The position numbers and the translations under genes were made by a program. Positions 7,907-15,972 of a stretch of 43,278 nucleotides of DNA are shown piece after piece. This stretch comes from Actinobacteria bacterium Ga0077560. GTDB taxonomy: Bacteria > Actinomycetota > Thermoleophilia > Miltoncostaeales > Miltoncostaeaceae. The stretch's first letter is position 1; each line of letters opens with the position of its first letter. Location: positions 1 to 43,278 of the forward strand of contig LNFL01000134.1 in the NCBI GenBank assembly GCA_001464275.1, written 5' to 3'. The notes beneath the pieces are model-generated. The model had not been told where the DNA came from. It did not search any database and saw nothing but the letters and a program-made list of their open reading frames with translations.

Positions 7907-9529
7907 ATGACCCGTCGCCGTCTGACCCTGCCGATGATCGCCGCCACGCTCGGGGCGGTGCTGGCCGGCGCGGGCGGTGCGGCTGCGGCAGACCTCTGCG
8001 TGGACCGCACCGGGTGCGACGCGGGCAACACGTTCACGGGCGACCTCCAGGCGGCGCTGGACGCCGCCGCGGCCACACCCGCGGCCGATCGCGTGCTCAT
8101 CGGCCCGGGCACGTACGTCCGGGCCGGCGCCACCGGCTTCTCGTACACGTCCTCCTCGCCGGTCGAGATCGTGGGCAACGAGGGCGAGGCCACCGTGGTC
8201 GCGACCTCCCCGACCCTCGCGCAGAACGGCGTCGCGATCGCCGTGATGAACGGCGCCCACGTGGTGCGCGACCTGGACGTCTTCGTGGGGCACGCCAACC
8301 GGCGGGGCATCCGCGTGGGCGGCACGTCGGTGCTGCGGGACAGCCTGGTGACCACCGAGGTCGGGCTGGCCGCGACCGGTGTCGAGATGTTCGGGAGCGC
8401 CATCCTGGAACGTGTGCAGGTCATCCAGGAGGGCTCGGCGCAGGCGGATGCCGTGGTGGCCTTCTGCGGCTGCACGATCCGGGACGGCAGCATCGCGACC
8501 CAGGGGTACGGCGTGCGGATCTCCGGATCGCCGGTGCTGATCGAGCGCACGCGGATCCGCGGGCTCCGGGGCATCGATGCCGACGGCTCGGGCGCCACGG
8601 TGCGCGACAGCCTCATCCAGGTGGTGGGCGCCGGCGGCGTGGGCGTGCGGGCCGAGAACTTCAATGCCGGGCCGGGCCCGATCGCGCACACCCTGGAGCG
8701 GGTCACCATTGCCGGCGACGGTTCGCCCGGCCAGGTGGGCGTCCGCGCGGCGGCCGACGACGGCACCGAGAGCGCCGCGGTGACCATCGACGGAAGCATC
8801 GTGACCGGGGTCGCCACGCCGCTCAGCCGGTCGGCGGCGGGTGGCCGGCCCGCGAACATCACCGTGCGGTACTCGAACCTCACGGGCGGCGCGAACGTGG
8901 ACGAGAACACCGGGGGCGGCACCGGCGCGATCACGGCCACGGATCGCGTCACCGCGCTGCCGGTGGCGTTCACGAACCCCGTGCAGGGCGACTTCTCGCT
9001 GCAGGCCGGCTCGTCGCTCATCGACGCCGGCGACCCGGCGGCCGTGCTCGCCGGTATCACCGACCTGGGCGGCACCGCGCGGCCCCTGGACGGCAACGGC
9101 GACGGCGCCGCGGTGGTGGACCTGGGCGCCGTCGAGTCACCGGCGGTCCCCCAGGCGCCTCCCGTGACGCCGCCGGCCACCGCTCCGGATCCGGACGTCA
9201 CCGCCGGGCCCACCGTCAGCGCGCCGGTCATCACCGACCTCACCCCGCCCCGCCTGCGCGGCGGCCTGCTCCTGCGGCCCAGCATGCGCCTGCGGGTGTC
9301 GGTGGCCGAGGCCGCCAGGCTCACCGTCCGCCTGCAGCGGCTGGTGGGGACACGCTGGGTGAACACCGGGACGCTCATCCGCCGCACCACCGTCCGCAGG
9401 ACGCTCCTGACCGTGCCGCTCGCGACGCCGCGCGTGGCCGGGATCCACCGGGTGGTGGTCACCGCGGTGGACGGCGCGGGCAACACGTTCCTGCTGCGGG
9501 GCTCGCGGATCCGCCTGGGCGCGCGGTAG
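7907..9529 (+). CDS. Secreted right-handed beta-helix repeat protein
   Basis: A 540-residue exported protein. ATG 7907 has GGAGG eight bases upstream, followed by a classic signal peptide ending in GGAAAADLCVD. The mature part begins with ADLCVDRTGCDAG...LQAALDAAAA, the usual entry to secreted parallel beta-helix proteins, then has irregular helix rungs (VRDSLI, VTIDGSIVTG). After residue ~370 comes an LIDAGDP...LGGTARPLDG...VDLGAVE segment, typical of the choice-of-anchor/DUF1565-like ending. A Pro-rich linker leads to a C-terminal beta domain (RLRVSVAEAARLTVRL...RVAGIHRVVVTAVDGAGN). This C-terminal unit is common in secreted proteins of Thermoleophilia as I recall. Carbohydrate binding or surface structure is likely; no catalytic residues are recognised. 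Confidence 0.8.
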   Translation: MTRRRLTLPMIAATLGAVLAGAGGAAAADLCVDRTGCDAGNTFTGDLQAALDAAAATPAADRVLIGPGTYVRAGATGFSYTSSSPVEIVGNEGEATVVATSPTLAQNGVAIAVMNGAHVVRDLDVFVGHANRRGIRVGGTSVLRDSLVTTEVGLAATGVEMFGSAILERVQVIQEGSAQADAVVAFCGCTIRDGSIATQGYGVRISGSPVLIERTRIRGLRGIDADGSGATVRDSLIQVVGAGGVGVRAENFNAGPGPIAHTLERVTIAGDGSPGQVGVRAAADDGTESAAVTIDGSIVTGVATPLSRSAAGGRPANITVRYSNLTGGANVDENTGGGTGAITATDRVTALPVAFTNPVQGDFSLQAGSSLIDAGDPAAVLAGITDLGGTARPLDGNGDGAAVVDLGAVESPAVPQAPPVTPPATAPDPDVTAGPTVSAPVITDLTPPRLRGGLLLRPSMRLRVSVAEAARLTVRLQRLVGTRWVNTGTLIRRTTVRRTLLTVPLATPRVAGIHRVVVTAVDGAGNTFLLRGSRIRLGAR

Positions 9530-9530
9530 G

Positions 9531-9557
9531 GCCGCGGCCACGGGTGCCGCCCGCGGC
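9531..9557 (+). terminator. Hairpin between beta-helix gene and acuC
   Basis: Seven-base arms GCCGCGG (9531-9537) and CCGCGGC (9551-9557) directly follow the stop codon. There is no T-tract. The right arm abuts the -10 box of acuC, so it may only be a weak terminator. Confidence 0.35.
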
Positions 9558-9563
9558 TAGCAT
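9558..9563 (+). promoter_or_regulatory. -10 hexamer TAGCAT of a leaderless acuC promoter
   Basis: TAGCAT is followed by six bases and then ATG at 9570. No ribosome binding site precedes the gene. The same hexamer stands seven bases before the lipoprotein gene at 37601. Confidence 0.55.
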
Positions 9564-9569
9564 GGACGC

Positions 9570-10724
9570 ATGACCAGGACCGCGTTCGTCACCTCGGAGG
9601 CCACCGCCGCGTACGACCTCGGCGATGAGCATCCCCTGTCCCCGCTGCGCCGCCTGCTGGCCGTGGAGCTCATGCGCGCCTACGGCCTGGTGGACTGGCC
9701 GGGCGTGTACGAGGTGGAGCCCCAGCCCGCCACCCGCGCGCAGATCGAGCGGGCCCACGCCCCCGCCTACGTGAGGGCCGTGCAGAGCATGAGCGCCAAC
9801 CCGGTGCTCGCCCACGGCTGGGAGGCGGCCCAGTGGGGCCTTGCCCACGGCGGCGACACGCCGGCGTTCCCCGGCATGTACGACGCCGCCGCCCTGGTGT
9901 GCGGCGCGTCGATCGCCGCGGCCATGGAGGTGTGGGAGGGCCGCGCCGACCAGGCCTTCAGCGCCGGCGGCGGCCTGCACCACGCCTTCGCCAACAAGGC
10001 GGCGGGCTTCTGCATCTTCAACGACACCGCGGTGGCCATCCACGCGCTGCTGGACGCCGGGGCCGAGCGCGTGGCGTACATCGACGTGGACGTCCACCAC
10101 GGCGACGGCACCCAGTGGATCTTCTACGAGGACCCGCGCGTGCTGACCTGCTCGGTGCACGAGAGCGGCCGGTACCTGTTCCCCGGCACGGGCAGCCTCG
10201 CCGAGCGCGGCGCGGGCCCGGCCACGGGGACCGCGGTGAACATTCCGCTGCCCCCGTACGCCGGTGACGCCCCGTACCTGCGGGCGGTGGAGGAGGTCAT
10301 CTGCCCGGCGGTGATGGACTTCCGCCCGGACGTGATCGTCACCCAGGATGGCGCCGACCCCCACCACCAGGACCCGCTCGCGCACCTGCAGGTGACCATG
10401 CAGGCGTTCCCGCGGCTGTACCGGGACCTGCACCAGCTGGCCGCCCAGGCCTGCGACGGGAAATGGGTCGCGCTGGGCGGCGGCGGCTACAACACCGACG
10501 TCGTGCCGCGGGCGTGGACGATGCTGTTCGCCGAGATGATCGGCGCCGAGCTGGACCCGGACCTCCCCGAGGCGTGGCTGCGCGAGGCGGAGGCCCGGTC
10601 AGGGCAGACCCTCACCCGCACCCTCATGGGGGACCCCGAGCCCGAGATCTCCGAGGCCGAGCGTGCCCGGGCCGACGCGGAGGGGCATCAGGTGATCGAC
10701 CAGGCCCTCATCCTCCGCCGCTGA
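9570..10724 (+). CDS. acuC: AcuC-type class I histone deacetylase-like protein
   Basis: A 384-residue zinc-dependent deacetylase, close in length to Bacillus AcuC. Catalytic features of the HDAC fold are all visible: GGGLHHAFANKAAGF with the tandem His pair (~132-146), YIDVDVHHGDGTQ with zinc ligands Asp and His (~170-183), QDGADPHHQDPLAHL with the third zinc-ligand Asp (~259-273), and the GGGGYN tyrosine near 308. Known members deacetylate acetyl-CoA synthetase and other acetyl-lysine proteins, here presumably in the cytosol. No acs or acetyltransferase gene is adjacent, so the target is inferred from the family. The gene appears leaderless (see the TAGCAT box). A degenerate HD-domain gene follows. 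Confidence 0.9.
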   Translation: MTRTAFVTSEATAAYDLGDEHPLSPLRRLLAVELMRAYGLVDWPGVYEVEPQPATRAQIERAHAPAYVRAVQSMSANPVLAHGWEAAQWGLAHGGDTPAFPGMYDAAALVCGASIAAAMEVWEGRADQAFSAGGGLHHAFANKAAGFCIFNDTAVAIHALLDAGAERVAYIDVDVHHGDGTQWIFYEDPRVLTCSVHESGRYLFPGTGSLAERGAGPATGTAVNIPLPPYAGDAPYLRAVEEVICPAVMDFRPDVIVTQDGADPHHQDPLAHLQVTMQAFPRLYRDLHQLAAQACDGKWVALGGGGYNTDVVPRAWTMLFAEMIGAELDPDLPEAWLREAEARSGQTLTRTLMGDPEPEISEAERARADAEGHQVIDQALILRR

Positions 10725-10771
10725 CCGGCGCGCGGACAGCGGCCGAGCTGTGGCGGGGCGCGCACCAGCCG

Positions 10772-11296
10772 GTGTGCGCCCACGAGCTGGCGGTACGCCT
10801 GCTCGACGCCCCCGGCTACGCCCGCACCCGCGGGGTGGCCCAGCAGGCGGCCCGCCTCGCCCGGTCGGTGCGGCTCGACCGTGACCGCCGCGCGCGCCTG
10901 CTGTGCGCCGCGTGGCTCCACGCCGTCGATGCGCCCCGGTTGGCGGGCCGGCGCCTGCGGATCGCCGGGCACGAGGAGCTCGCGCGGATCGTGGCCCACG
11001 CCGGGTTCGCGGCGATGGAGGCCGCCATCCGCGGCGAGACACCGCTGGAGCGCGAGTTCCCCGTCCCCGGGGCCGCGGATGAGGGGCTGCTGATGCTGCT
11101 GGACATCGCCGGGGTCACCACCGACCAGGACGGGGCGGCGGCGTCACCCGCGCGCCGCCTGCGGCAGCTGGTGGACCGCGTCGGCCCGTCCGATCCCGCG
11201 GTGCGGGCCATGGTGGCGCTGGTGACGCGCCTGGGGGAGGACCCCTCGGCGCGGGCGCTGGTGGAGGCGCTGGCCCCCTCCGCGCCCGCGCGCTGA
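10772..11296 (+). CDS. Degenerate HD-domain protein
   Basis: About 174 residues from GTG 10772. The reading frame is open much further upstream inside acuC, and similarity to HD proteins already begins around 10721, where only CTG is available, so the start is uncertain. The segment VAQQAARLAR...RRARLLCAAWLHAVDAP resembles the actinobacterial HD phosphohydrolase pattern AAWLHDIGYAP, but the Asp of the HD pair is Ala here (WLHA). A later IVAHAG stands where VVAHHSG is usual, so the second His is also lost. Metal-dependent catalysis is therefore doubtful. It ends three bases before the stop of terC on the other strand. Role unknown. Confidence 0.6.
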   Translation: MCAHELAVRLLDAPGYARTRGVAQQAARLARSVRLDRDRRARLLCAAWLHAVDAPRLAGRRLRIAGHEELARIVAHAGFAAMEAAIRGETPLEREFPVPGAADEGLLMLLDIAGVTTDQDGAAASPARRLRQLVDRVGPSDPAVRAMVALVTRLGEDPSARALVEALAPSAPAR

Positions 11297-11299
11297 GGA

Positions 11300-12223
11300 T
11301 CAGACGGGCTGGGCCGGCGGCGGGCCGTGCTTGGCGCCCGGCCTCGTCACCCACAGCGAGTAGGCCACCGCGCCGCCAAGCACCACGGTGATCACCACCA
11401 GCGTCGCCCACACCGGCGGGTGGAACACGCCGGAGAGCAGCATCTTCAGGCCCACGATCGCCAGCAGCAGGGCGAGCCCGTGGCTGAGGTACTCGAATCG
11501 CTGCATGGCGCCCGCCAGCAGGAAGTACAGGGCACGCAGGCCCATCAGGGCGAATGCGTTGGCGGCGAACACGATGAACGGCTCACGGGTGACGGCGAAG
11601 ATCGCCGGGATCGAGTCGATCGCGAAGATCACGTCCGTGGTGGCGACCACGGCCAGCACCGCCAGCACCGGCGTGGCGTACCGCACGCCGTTCTCCCGGA
11701 TGAAGACCTTGGTGCCGTGGTACTCGTCGGTCACCTTCATACGTGACCGGATGAGCCGCAGGATCGGGTTCTTGTCGGGCTCCACCGTCTCGCCGTGCGC
11801 GTTGATGAGGCGGTAGGCGGTGTAGATGAGGAACGCCCCGAAGATGTAGATCACCCAGTGGAAGGCGTCCAGCAGCGCGGCGCCGGCCAGGATGAAGATG
11901 AGGCGCAGCACCAGCGCCCCGATGATCCCGTACATCAGGATCGTCGGCTGCAACCCGTATGGCACGAAGACGAACAGGTTGTCCATCGAGAGGGTGCGCT
12001 CGATGAGATACCCCGACAGGTACTCGCCGGCCTGGGCCTGGTCGTGCCACACCAGCATCACGCCCGCGAAGGCCAGGCCCAGCACGGTCCAGATGATGCT
12101 CCAGATGAGGGCGTCCTTCATGGACACCTCGTGCTCGCCGCGCCCGAACACCAGCAGGTCCACCGCGATCAGCACCGCGACGAGCGCAGCCAGCGCGAAC
12201 CAGGCCCAGATGGGAATCGCCAA
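11300..12223 (-). CDS. TerC/Alx-family integral membrane metal (Mn2+) exporter
   Basis: A 307-residue polytopic membrane protein with about eight or nine hydrophobic helices. Family signatures are ERTLSMDNLFVFVPYG (~85-100) and TTDVIFAIDSIPAIFAVT (~193-210), carrying the conserved acidic residues in membrane helices that bind metal. TerC/Alx proteins export manganese or supply metal to secreted enzymes. The start is TTG at 12223 with GGAGGG ten or so bases upstream; no ATG or GTG alternative fits. A yybP-ykoY riboswitch in its leader makes a manganese role more likely than tellurite resistance, the family's historical name. Convergent with the HD-domain gene. Confidence 0.92.
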   Translation of the reverse strand: MAIPIWAWFALAALVAVLIAVDLLVFGRGEHEVSMKDALIWSIIWTVLGLAFAGVMLVWHDQAQAGEYLSGYLIERTLSMDNLFVFVPYGLQPTILMYGIIGALVLRLIFILAGAALLDAFHWVIYIFGAFLIYTAYRLINAHGETVEPDKNPILRLIRSRMKVTDEYHGTKVFIRENGVRYATPVLAVLAVVATTDVIFAIDSIPAIFAVTREPFIVFAANAFALMGLRALYFLLAGAMQRFEYLSHGLALLLAIVGLKMLLSGVFHPPVWATLVVITVVLGGAVAYSLWVTRPGAKHGPPPAQPV

Positions 12224-12246
12224 CCGTCACACCCTCCGACGAAGAC

Positions 12247-12268
12247 GCGCCCGGCGGTTGCCGGGCGC
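12247..12268 (-). promoter_or_regulatory. Expression-platform hairpin between riboswitch and terC start
   Basis: A perfect nine-base stem (GCGCCCGGC / GCCGGGCGC) with a four-base loop sits just 3' of the aptamer and immediately before the GGAGGG ribosome binding site. There is no U-tract, so control of translation initiation seems more likely than termination. Confidence 0.55.
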
Positions 12269-12269
12269 T

Positions 12270-12366
12270 GCGCCGAAGGTCTCTCCCACCCCATGTTCGG
12301 GGCCGGTGCCGCCGGGCCCGGGGGCCGTATTGACGACGACACCGCCAGCGGGATACTCCCCTTGCG
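12270..12366 (-). promoter_or_regulatory. yybP-ykoY manganese riboswitch aptamer
   Basis: Reading the minus strand, the leader starts CGCAAGGGGAGTATCCC and ends GGGAGAGACCTTCGGCG. AAGGGGAGUA at the 5' side and GAGACCUU at the 3' side are the conserved halves of the yybP-ykoY fold, and CGCAAGG / CCTTcgGCG can form P1. A CGTCGTCA-ATACG element between them fits the conserved internal arm. The known ligand is Mn2+, and TerC-family exporters are classic targets. Recognised by eye; a covariance search was not run. Confidence 0.85.
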
Positions 12367-12375
12367 GACCGCGGC

Positions 12376-12381
12376 ACCGTA
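12376..12381 (-). promoter_or_regulatory. Candidate -10 box (TACGGT) for terC
   Basis: On the minus strand TACGGT lies about ten bases before the first conserved base of the riboswitch, so transcription would start right at the aptamer. No convincing -35 element was found. Confidence 0.35.
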
Positions 12382-12449
12382 TCACCGGCATGGCCGAACG
12401 ACCCCACCCAATGGGGCGTTTCGTCGGCCGGGATTCGAGACGCCGGGAG

Positions 12450-12455
12450 TAGCGT
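12450..12455 (+). promoter_or_regulatory. Candidate -10 box (TAGCGT) for the trkH-trkH-trkA operon
   Basis: TAGCGT lies 21 bases upstream of ATG 12477, implying a leader of about 15 bases with no clear ribosome binding site. It matches the TAGCRT pattern seen before other genes in this window. Confidence 0.35.
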
Positions 12456-12476
12456 GGACCGCTCGCATTCCCTCGG

Positions 12477-13847
12477 ATGCGTCCCAGTGAGCCCACCGTG
12501 CCGCCACGCCCACCCCGCCCTTCGCGCGCGATCCAGCCCGGCCAACTGGTCGTGGCGGGCTTCGGCGCGGCCATCATCCTGGGCACGCTGCTCCTGCTGC
12601 TCCCGGTCGCCAAGCAGGGCGAGGGCGGGGCCAGCTTCATCGAAGCCCTGTTCACCTCGGCCTCGGCCGTGTGCGTGACCGGCCACGTCATCGTCGACAC
12701 CCCGGTGTACTGGAGCCCCTTCGGCGAAGCGGTGATCCTCGGGCTCATCCAGCTGGGTGGCCTGGGCATCCTCACCGCCGGCTCGATCATCCTGGTCATC
12801 GCCGGGCGCACCATCGGGCTGCGGGCGCGGATGGTGGCGCAGACCGAGGCCCGCGTGATGTCGCCGAGGGACGTGCGGCGCGTCCTGGCGGGTGTCTTCC
12901 TGGTGACGTTCACCGTGGAGGCCGTGGCCGCGGCGCTCATCACCGCGCGGCTGTTCTTCGGCCACGGGTACTCCTTCGGCGATGCGCTGTGGAACGGGGT
13001 GTTCCACGCGGTCTCGGCGTTCAACGGGGCCGGGTTCGCGTTGTGGAGCGACAGCCTGGCCGGGTTCGCGAGCGACGCGCCCGTCCTCATCACCATGGGG
13101 GTCGCGATCGTGATCGGCGGGATTGGCTTCCCCGTGCTGTTCGAGGTGCGCGGCAACCGCGGCCGCCCGCGGCGCTGGTCGCTGCACACCAAGCTCACGG
13201 TGGTCGGCACCCTGTCGCTGATGGCGTTCGGCGCCGTCTCGTTCGCGCTGCTGGAGTGGACCAATCCGCGCACCTTCGGGGCGCTGGACCTGCCGGGCAA
13301 GCTCCTGGGCGCATGGTTCCACTCGGTGAGCGCCCGGTCGGCGGGGTTCTCCACCGTCGACGTGGGCGCCATGAAGGAGGAGACCTGGCTGATCACCGAC
13401 ATGCTCATGTTCGTGGGCGGCGGCACGGGGTCGACGGCGGGCGGGATCAAGGTGGTGACGTTTGTCGTGCTGGTGCTCATCGTGGTGAGCGAGGCGCGCG
13501 GCGGGCGGCAGGCCGAGGCGTTCGGCCGGACGATCTCCACGAACGTCATCCGCCAGGCGCTCTCGGTGGCCTTCCTGGCGGTCAACGTCATCGTCTTCGC
13601 GACGCTGGCGCTCATGGCCATGGAGCCCTTCTCGTTCGCGCAGATCCTGTTCGAGGTCATCAGCGCCTTCTCGATCGTCGGCCTGTCGACGGGGATCACC
13701 CCGGAGCTGTCGACCGCGAGTCACGTCATCCTGACCGGGCTCATGTTCATGGGCCGGGTCGGTCCCCTGACGCTGGTGGTCGCCCTTGCGCTGCGCGAGC
13801 GTCAGCGGCTGTACGACTACCCCGAGGAGCGGCTGCTCATCGGATGA
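12477..13847 (+). CDS. trkH: TrkH/KtrB-family potassium transporter, first copy
   Basis: A 456-residue membrane protein built from four membrane-pore-membrane repeats. The four pore loops are visible: SAVCVTGHVIVDT, SAFNGAGFALWSD, SARSAGFSTVD and FSIVGLSTGITPEL, each with the selectivity-filter glycine. GGGTGSTAGGIK, conserved in the third repeat region, is present. It imports K+ (KtrB-type may couple Na+) when gated by the cytosolic RCK subunit encoded two genes downstream. The second pore reads FNGAG where the second copy has the more usual FNNAG. Nine bases separate it from the second copy. The start could also be GTG 12489 or 12498. Confidence 0.93.
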   Translation: MRPSEPTVPPRPPRPSRAIQPGQLVVAGFGAAIILGTLLLLLPVAKQGEGGASFIEALFTSASAVCVTGHVIVDTPVYWSPFGEAVILGLIQLGGLGILTAGSIILVIAGRTIGLRARMVAQTEARVMSPRDVRRVLAGVFLVTFTVEAVAAALITARLFFGHGYSFGDALWNGVFHAVSAFNGAGFALWSDSLAGFASDAPVLITMGVAIVIGGIGFPVLFEVRGNRGRPRRWSLHTKLTVVGTLSLMAFGAVSFALLEWTNPRTFGALDLPGKLLGAWFHSVSARSAGFSTVDVGAMKEETWLITDMLMFVGGGTGSTAGGIKVVTFVVLVLIVVSEARGGRQAEAFGRTISTNVIRQALSVAFLAVNVIVFATLALMAMEPFSFAQILFEVISAFSIVGLSTGITPELSTASHVILTGLMFMGRVGPLTLVVALALRERQRLYDYPEERLLIG

Positions 13848-13856
13848 GGTACCACC

Positions 13857-15221
13857 GTGCTCACCACCGGTAACCGCACGTTCATCGTGAAGCGCAGCCG
13901 CGCGCTGCGGCCCGCCCAGGTGGTGATGCTCGCGTTCGCTGCGGCAATCCTCATGGGCACCGGGCTGCTGTCGCTCCCGGTCGCGAAGAACGGAGACGGC
14001 AACGCCTCGTTCATGGAGGCGTTGTTCACCGCCACCTCGGCGGTCTGCGTGACCGGGCACGCGGTGGTGGACACCGCCACCTACTGGAGCCTGTTCGGGC
14101 AGGCCGTGATCATGATCCTGGTGCAGCTCGGCGGCCTGGGGATCATGTCCGCCGCCCTGGTGGTGTTCATGATCGCCGGCCGCCGGATGGGCCTGCGGCG
14201 CCGGATGATCGCCGCCGAGGAGGCCGGTGTCGTGAACCTCAGCGACGTGCGCCGCATCCTGGTGGGGCTGGTGGTGTTCTCGCTCACCTGCGAGGCGATC
14301 ATCGCGGCGTTCCTCACCGCCCGCTTCCTGTCGCTCGAGGACACGTCGTTCGGAACCGCGCTGTGGCAGGGGGCGTTCCACGCGGTGTCGTCGTTCAACA
14401 ACGCCGGGTTCGCGCTGTGGAGCGACAACCTGGTGGGCTTCGACCACGACTGGCTCGTGCTCATGCCGATCGCCCTCGGGATCATCGTGGGCGGCATCGG
14501 CTACCCCGTCTTCCTCGATCTCAAGAAGCACCGGCGCCGGTACGCGCGGTGGTCGCTGCACACCAAGCTCACGCTCAGCGCCACCGGCATCCTGCTGTTC
14601 GTCGGCACGCTCGCCTTCCTGGCGATGGAGCTCGGGAACCCCGCCACGCTGGAGCCGCTGGACGGGCACGCGAAGGTCCTGAACGCGTTCTTCCAATCGG
14701 TCACCACCCGGACCGCTGGGTTCAACGCGATCAGCCAGGCCGGGCTGCACGACGAGTCGCTGCTGGTGAGCAACATGCTCATGTTCGTGGGCGGTGGCTC
14801 CGGATCGACCGCCGGCGGCGTGAAGGTCGCGACCTTCGCCGTGCTGCTGCTCATGGTGATCGGCGAGGCGAGGGGTGGCCGGCAGGCCGAGGCGTTCGGC
14901 CGCACGCTGCCGGTGGCGGTGCTGCGCCAGAGCCTGGCGATCGCCTTCCTGGCCATCAACGCCGTCACCTTCGGCACCATCGCGCTGCTCGCCGCCACCC
15001 CGTTCAGCCTCAGCCAGTGCCTGTTCGAGGTGGTCTCGGCGTTCGGCACGGTCGGGCTGTCCACGGGCATCACGCCCGACCTGGGCCACTTCGGGCAATC
15101 GGTTCTGGTCGCCCTGATGTACCTTGGCCGCGTCGGCCCGCTCACCCTCGCGGTCGCCCTGGCCGCCCGGGAACGCGACCGCATGTTCACCTACCCCGAG
15201 GAGCGTCCGCTCGTTGGCTAA
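13857..15221 (+). CDS. trkH: TrkH/KtrB-family potassium transporter, second copy
   Basis: A 454-residue paralogue of the preceding gene, similar along its whole length. Pore loops: SAVCVTGHAVVDT, SSFNNAGFALWSD, TTRTAGFNAISQAGL and FGTVGLSTGITPDL; GGGSGSTAGGVK is also kept. The start is GTG 13857, nine bases after the stop of the first copy. Its last codons overlap the start of trkA by eight bases. The two copies may form alternative homodimers or a heterodimer sharing one TrkA; the sequence does not decide. Confidence 0.93.
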   Translation: MLTTGNRTFIVKRSRALRPAQVVMLAFAAAILMGTGLLSLPVAKNGDGNASFMEALFTATSAVCVTGHAVVDTATYWSLFGQAVIMILVQLGGLGIMSAALVVFMIAGRRMGLRRRMIAAEEAGVVNLSDVRRILVGLVVFSLTCEAIIAAFLTARFLSLEDTSFGTALWQGAFHAVSSFNNAGFALWSDNLVGFDHDWLVLMPIALGIIVGGIGYPVFLDLKKHRRRYARWSLHTKLTLSATGILLFVGTLAFLAMELGNPATLEPLDGHAKVLNAFFQSVTTRTAGFNAISQAGLHDESLLVSNMLMFVGGGSGSTAGGVKVATFAVLLLMVIGEARGGRQAEAFGRTLPVAVLRQSLAIAFLAINAVTFGTIALLAATPFSLSQCLFEVVSAFGTVGLSTGITPDLGHFGQSVLVALMYLGRVGPLTLAVALAARERDRMFTYPEERPLVG

Positions 15222-15873
15222 CCGCAAGGACGACATCCTGCTCATCGGCCTCGGCCGGTTCGGCCAAGCGCTGGCCCAGACGCTCACGGGGCTCGGCCAC
15301 GACGTGCTGGCCATCGACTCCGACCCCAAGGTCTGCCAGGCGTGCAGCGGAGACCTGGCTCACGTGGTGACCGCCGACGCGACGTCCCCCGAAGCCCTCC
15401 GCCAGGTGGGCGCCGACCAGTTCCGTTCGGCCGTCGTGGCCATCGGCAACGACATCCAGGCGAGCATCATGGCCACGTTCAGCCTGGTGGACCTGGGCAT
15501 CCCCCGCATCTGGGCGAAGGCCATCACCTCCCAGCACGGGGCCATCCTGCAGCGCGTCGGCGCGCACCGCGTGGTGTTCCCGGAGCGCGACATGGGTGTG
15601 CGCGTGGCCCACACCATGATCGGCCGCACCATCGACTACGTGGAGCTCGACGACGAGTTCGTCCTCATCGAGACCACGGTGCCGCGGGAGCTGGCCGGCA
15701 AGAGCATCGCCGCCGCCCAGGTACGCCAGCGGTTCGAGGTGACGGTCCTCTGCGTGAAGCGCCCCGGCGGCAAGTTCACCTATGCCACGCAGGACACCGT
15801 CCTCAACCTGGGTGACCTTGTGGTGGTGTTCGGCGCCACCCGCAAGGCGGAGGCCTTCGCGGCGCTCCTGTAG
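15214..15873 (+). CDS. trkA: TrkA/KtrA-family RCK regulatory subunit of potassium uptake
   Basis: A 219-residue cytosolic gating subunit. The N-terminal RCK Rossmann motif is ILLIGLGRFGQALAQTL with the acidic residue ending beta-2 (AIDSD), so it should bind NAD(H) or adenine nucleotides. A C-terminal TrkA_C domain spans about residues 140-219 (VELDDEFVLIETTVP...LNLGDLVVVFG). The length is that of KtrA, a single RCK unit. The best start is TTG 15214, overlapping the stop of the second trkH by eight bases; no ATG or GTG lies in a suitable place. Translational coupling with the transporter is likely. Confidence 0.9.
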   Translation: MANRKDDILLIGLGRFGQALAQTLTGLGHDVLAIDSDPKVCQACSGDLAHVVTADATSPEALRQVGADQFRSAVVAIGNDIQASIMATFSLVDLGIPRIWAKAITSQHGAILQRVGAHRVVFPERDMGVRVAHTMIGRTIDYVELDDEFVLIETTVPRELAGKSIAAAQVRQRFEVTVLCVKRPGGKFTYATQDTVLNLGDLVVVFGATRKAEAFAALL

Positions 15874-15972
15874 GGAGTCACCGTGCGCCGCGCGTGTCGC
15901 GTTGCGCGGCCCGCGCCGGGGTGCCGTGGGGGTGGTGTCACCCTGAGGTGCCCTCGCGGCAAGAGACGGGTG

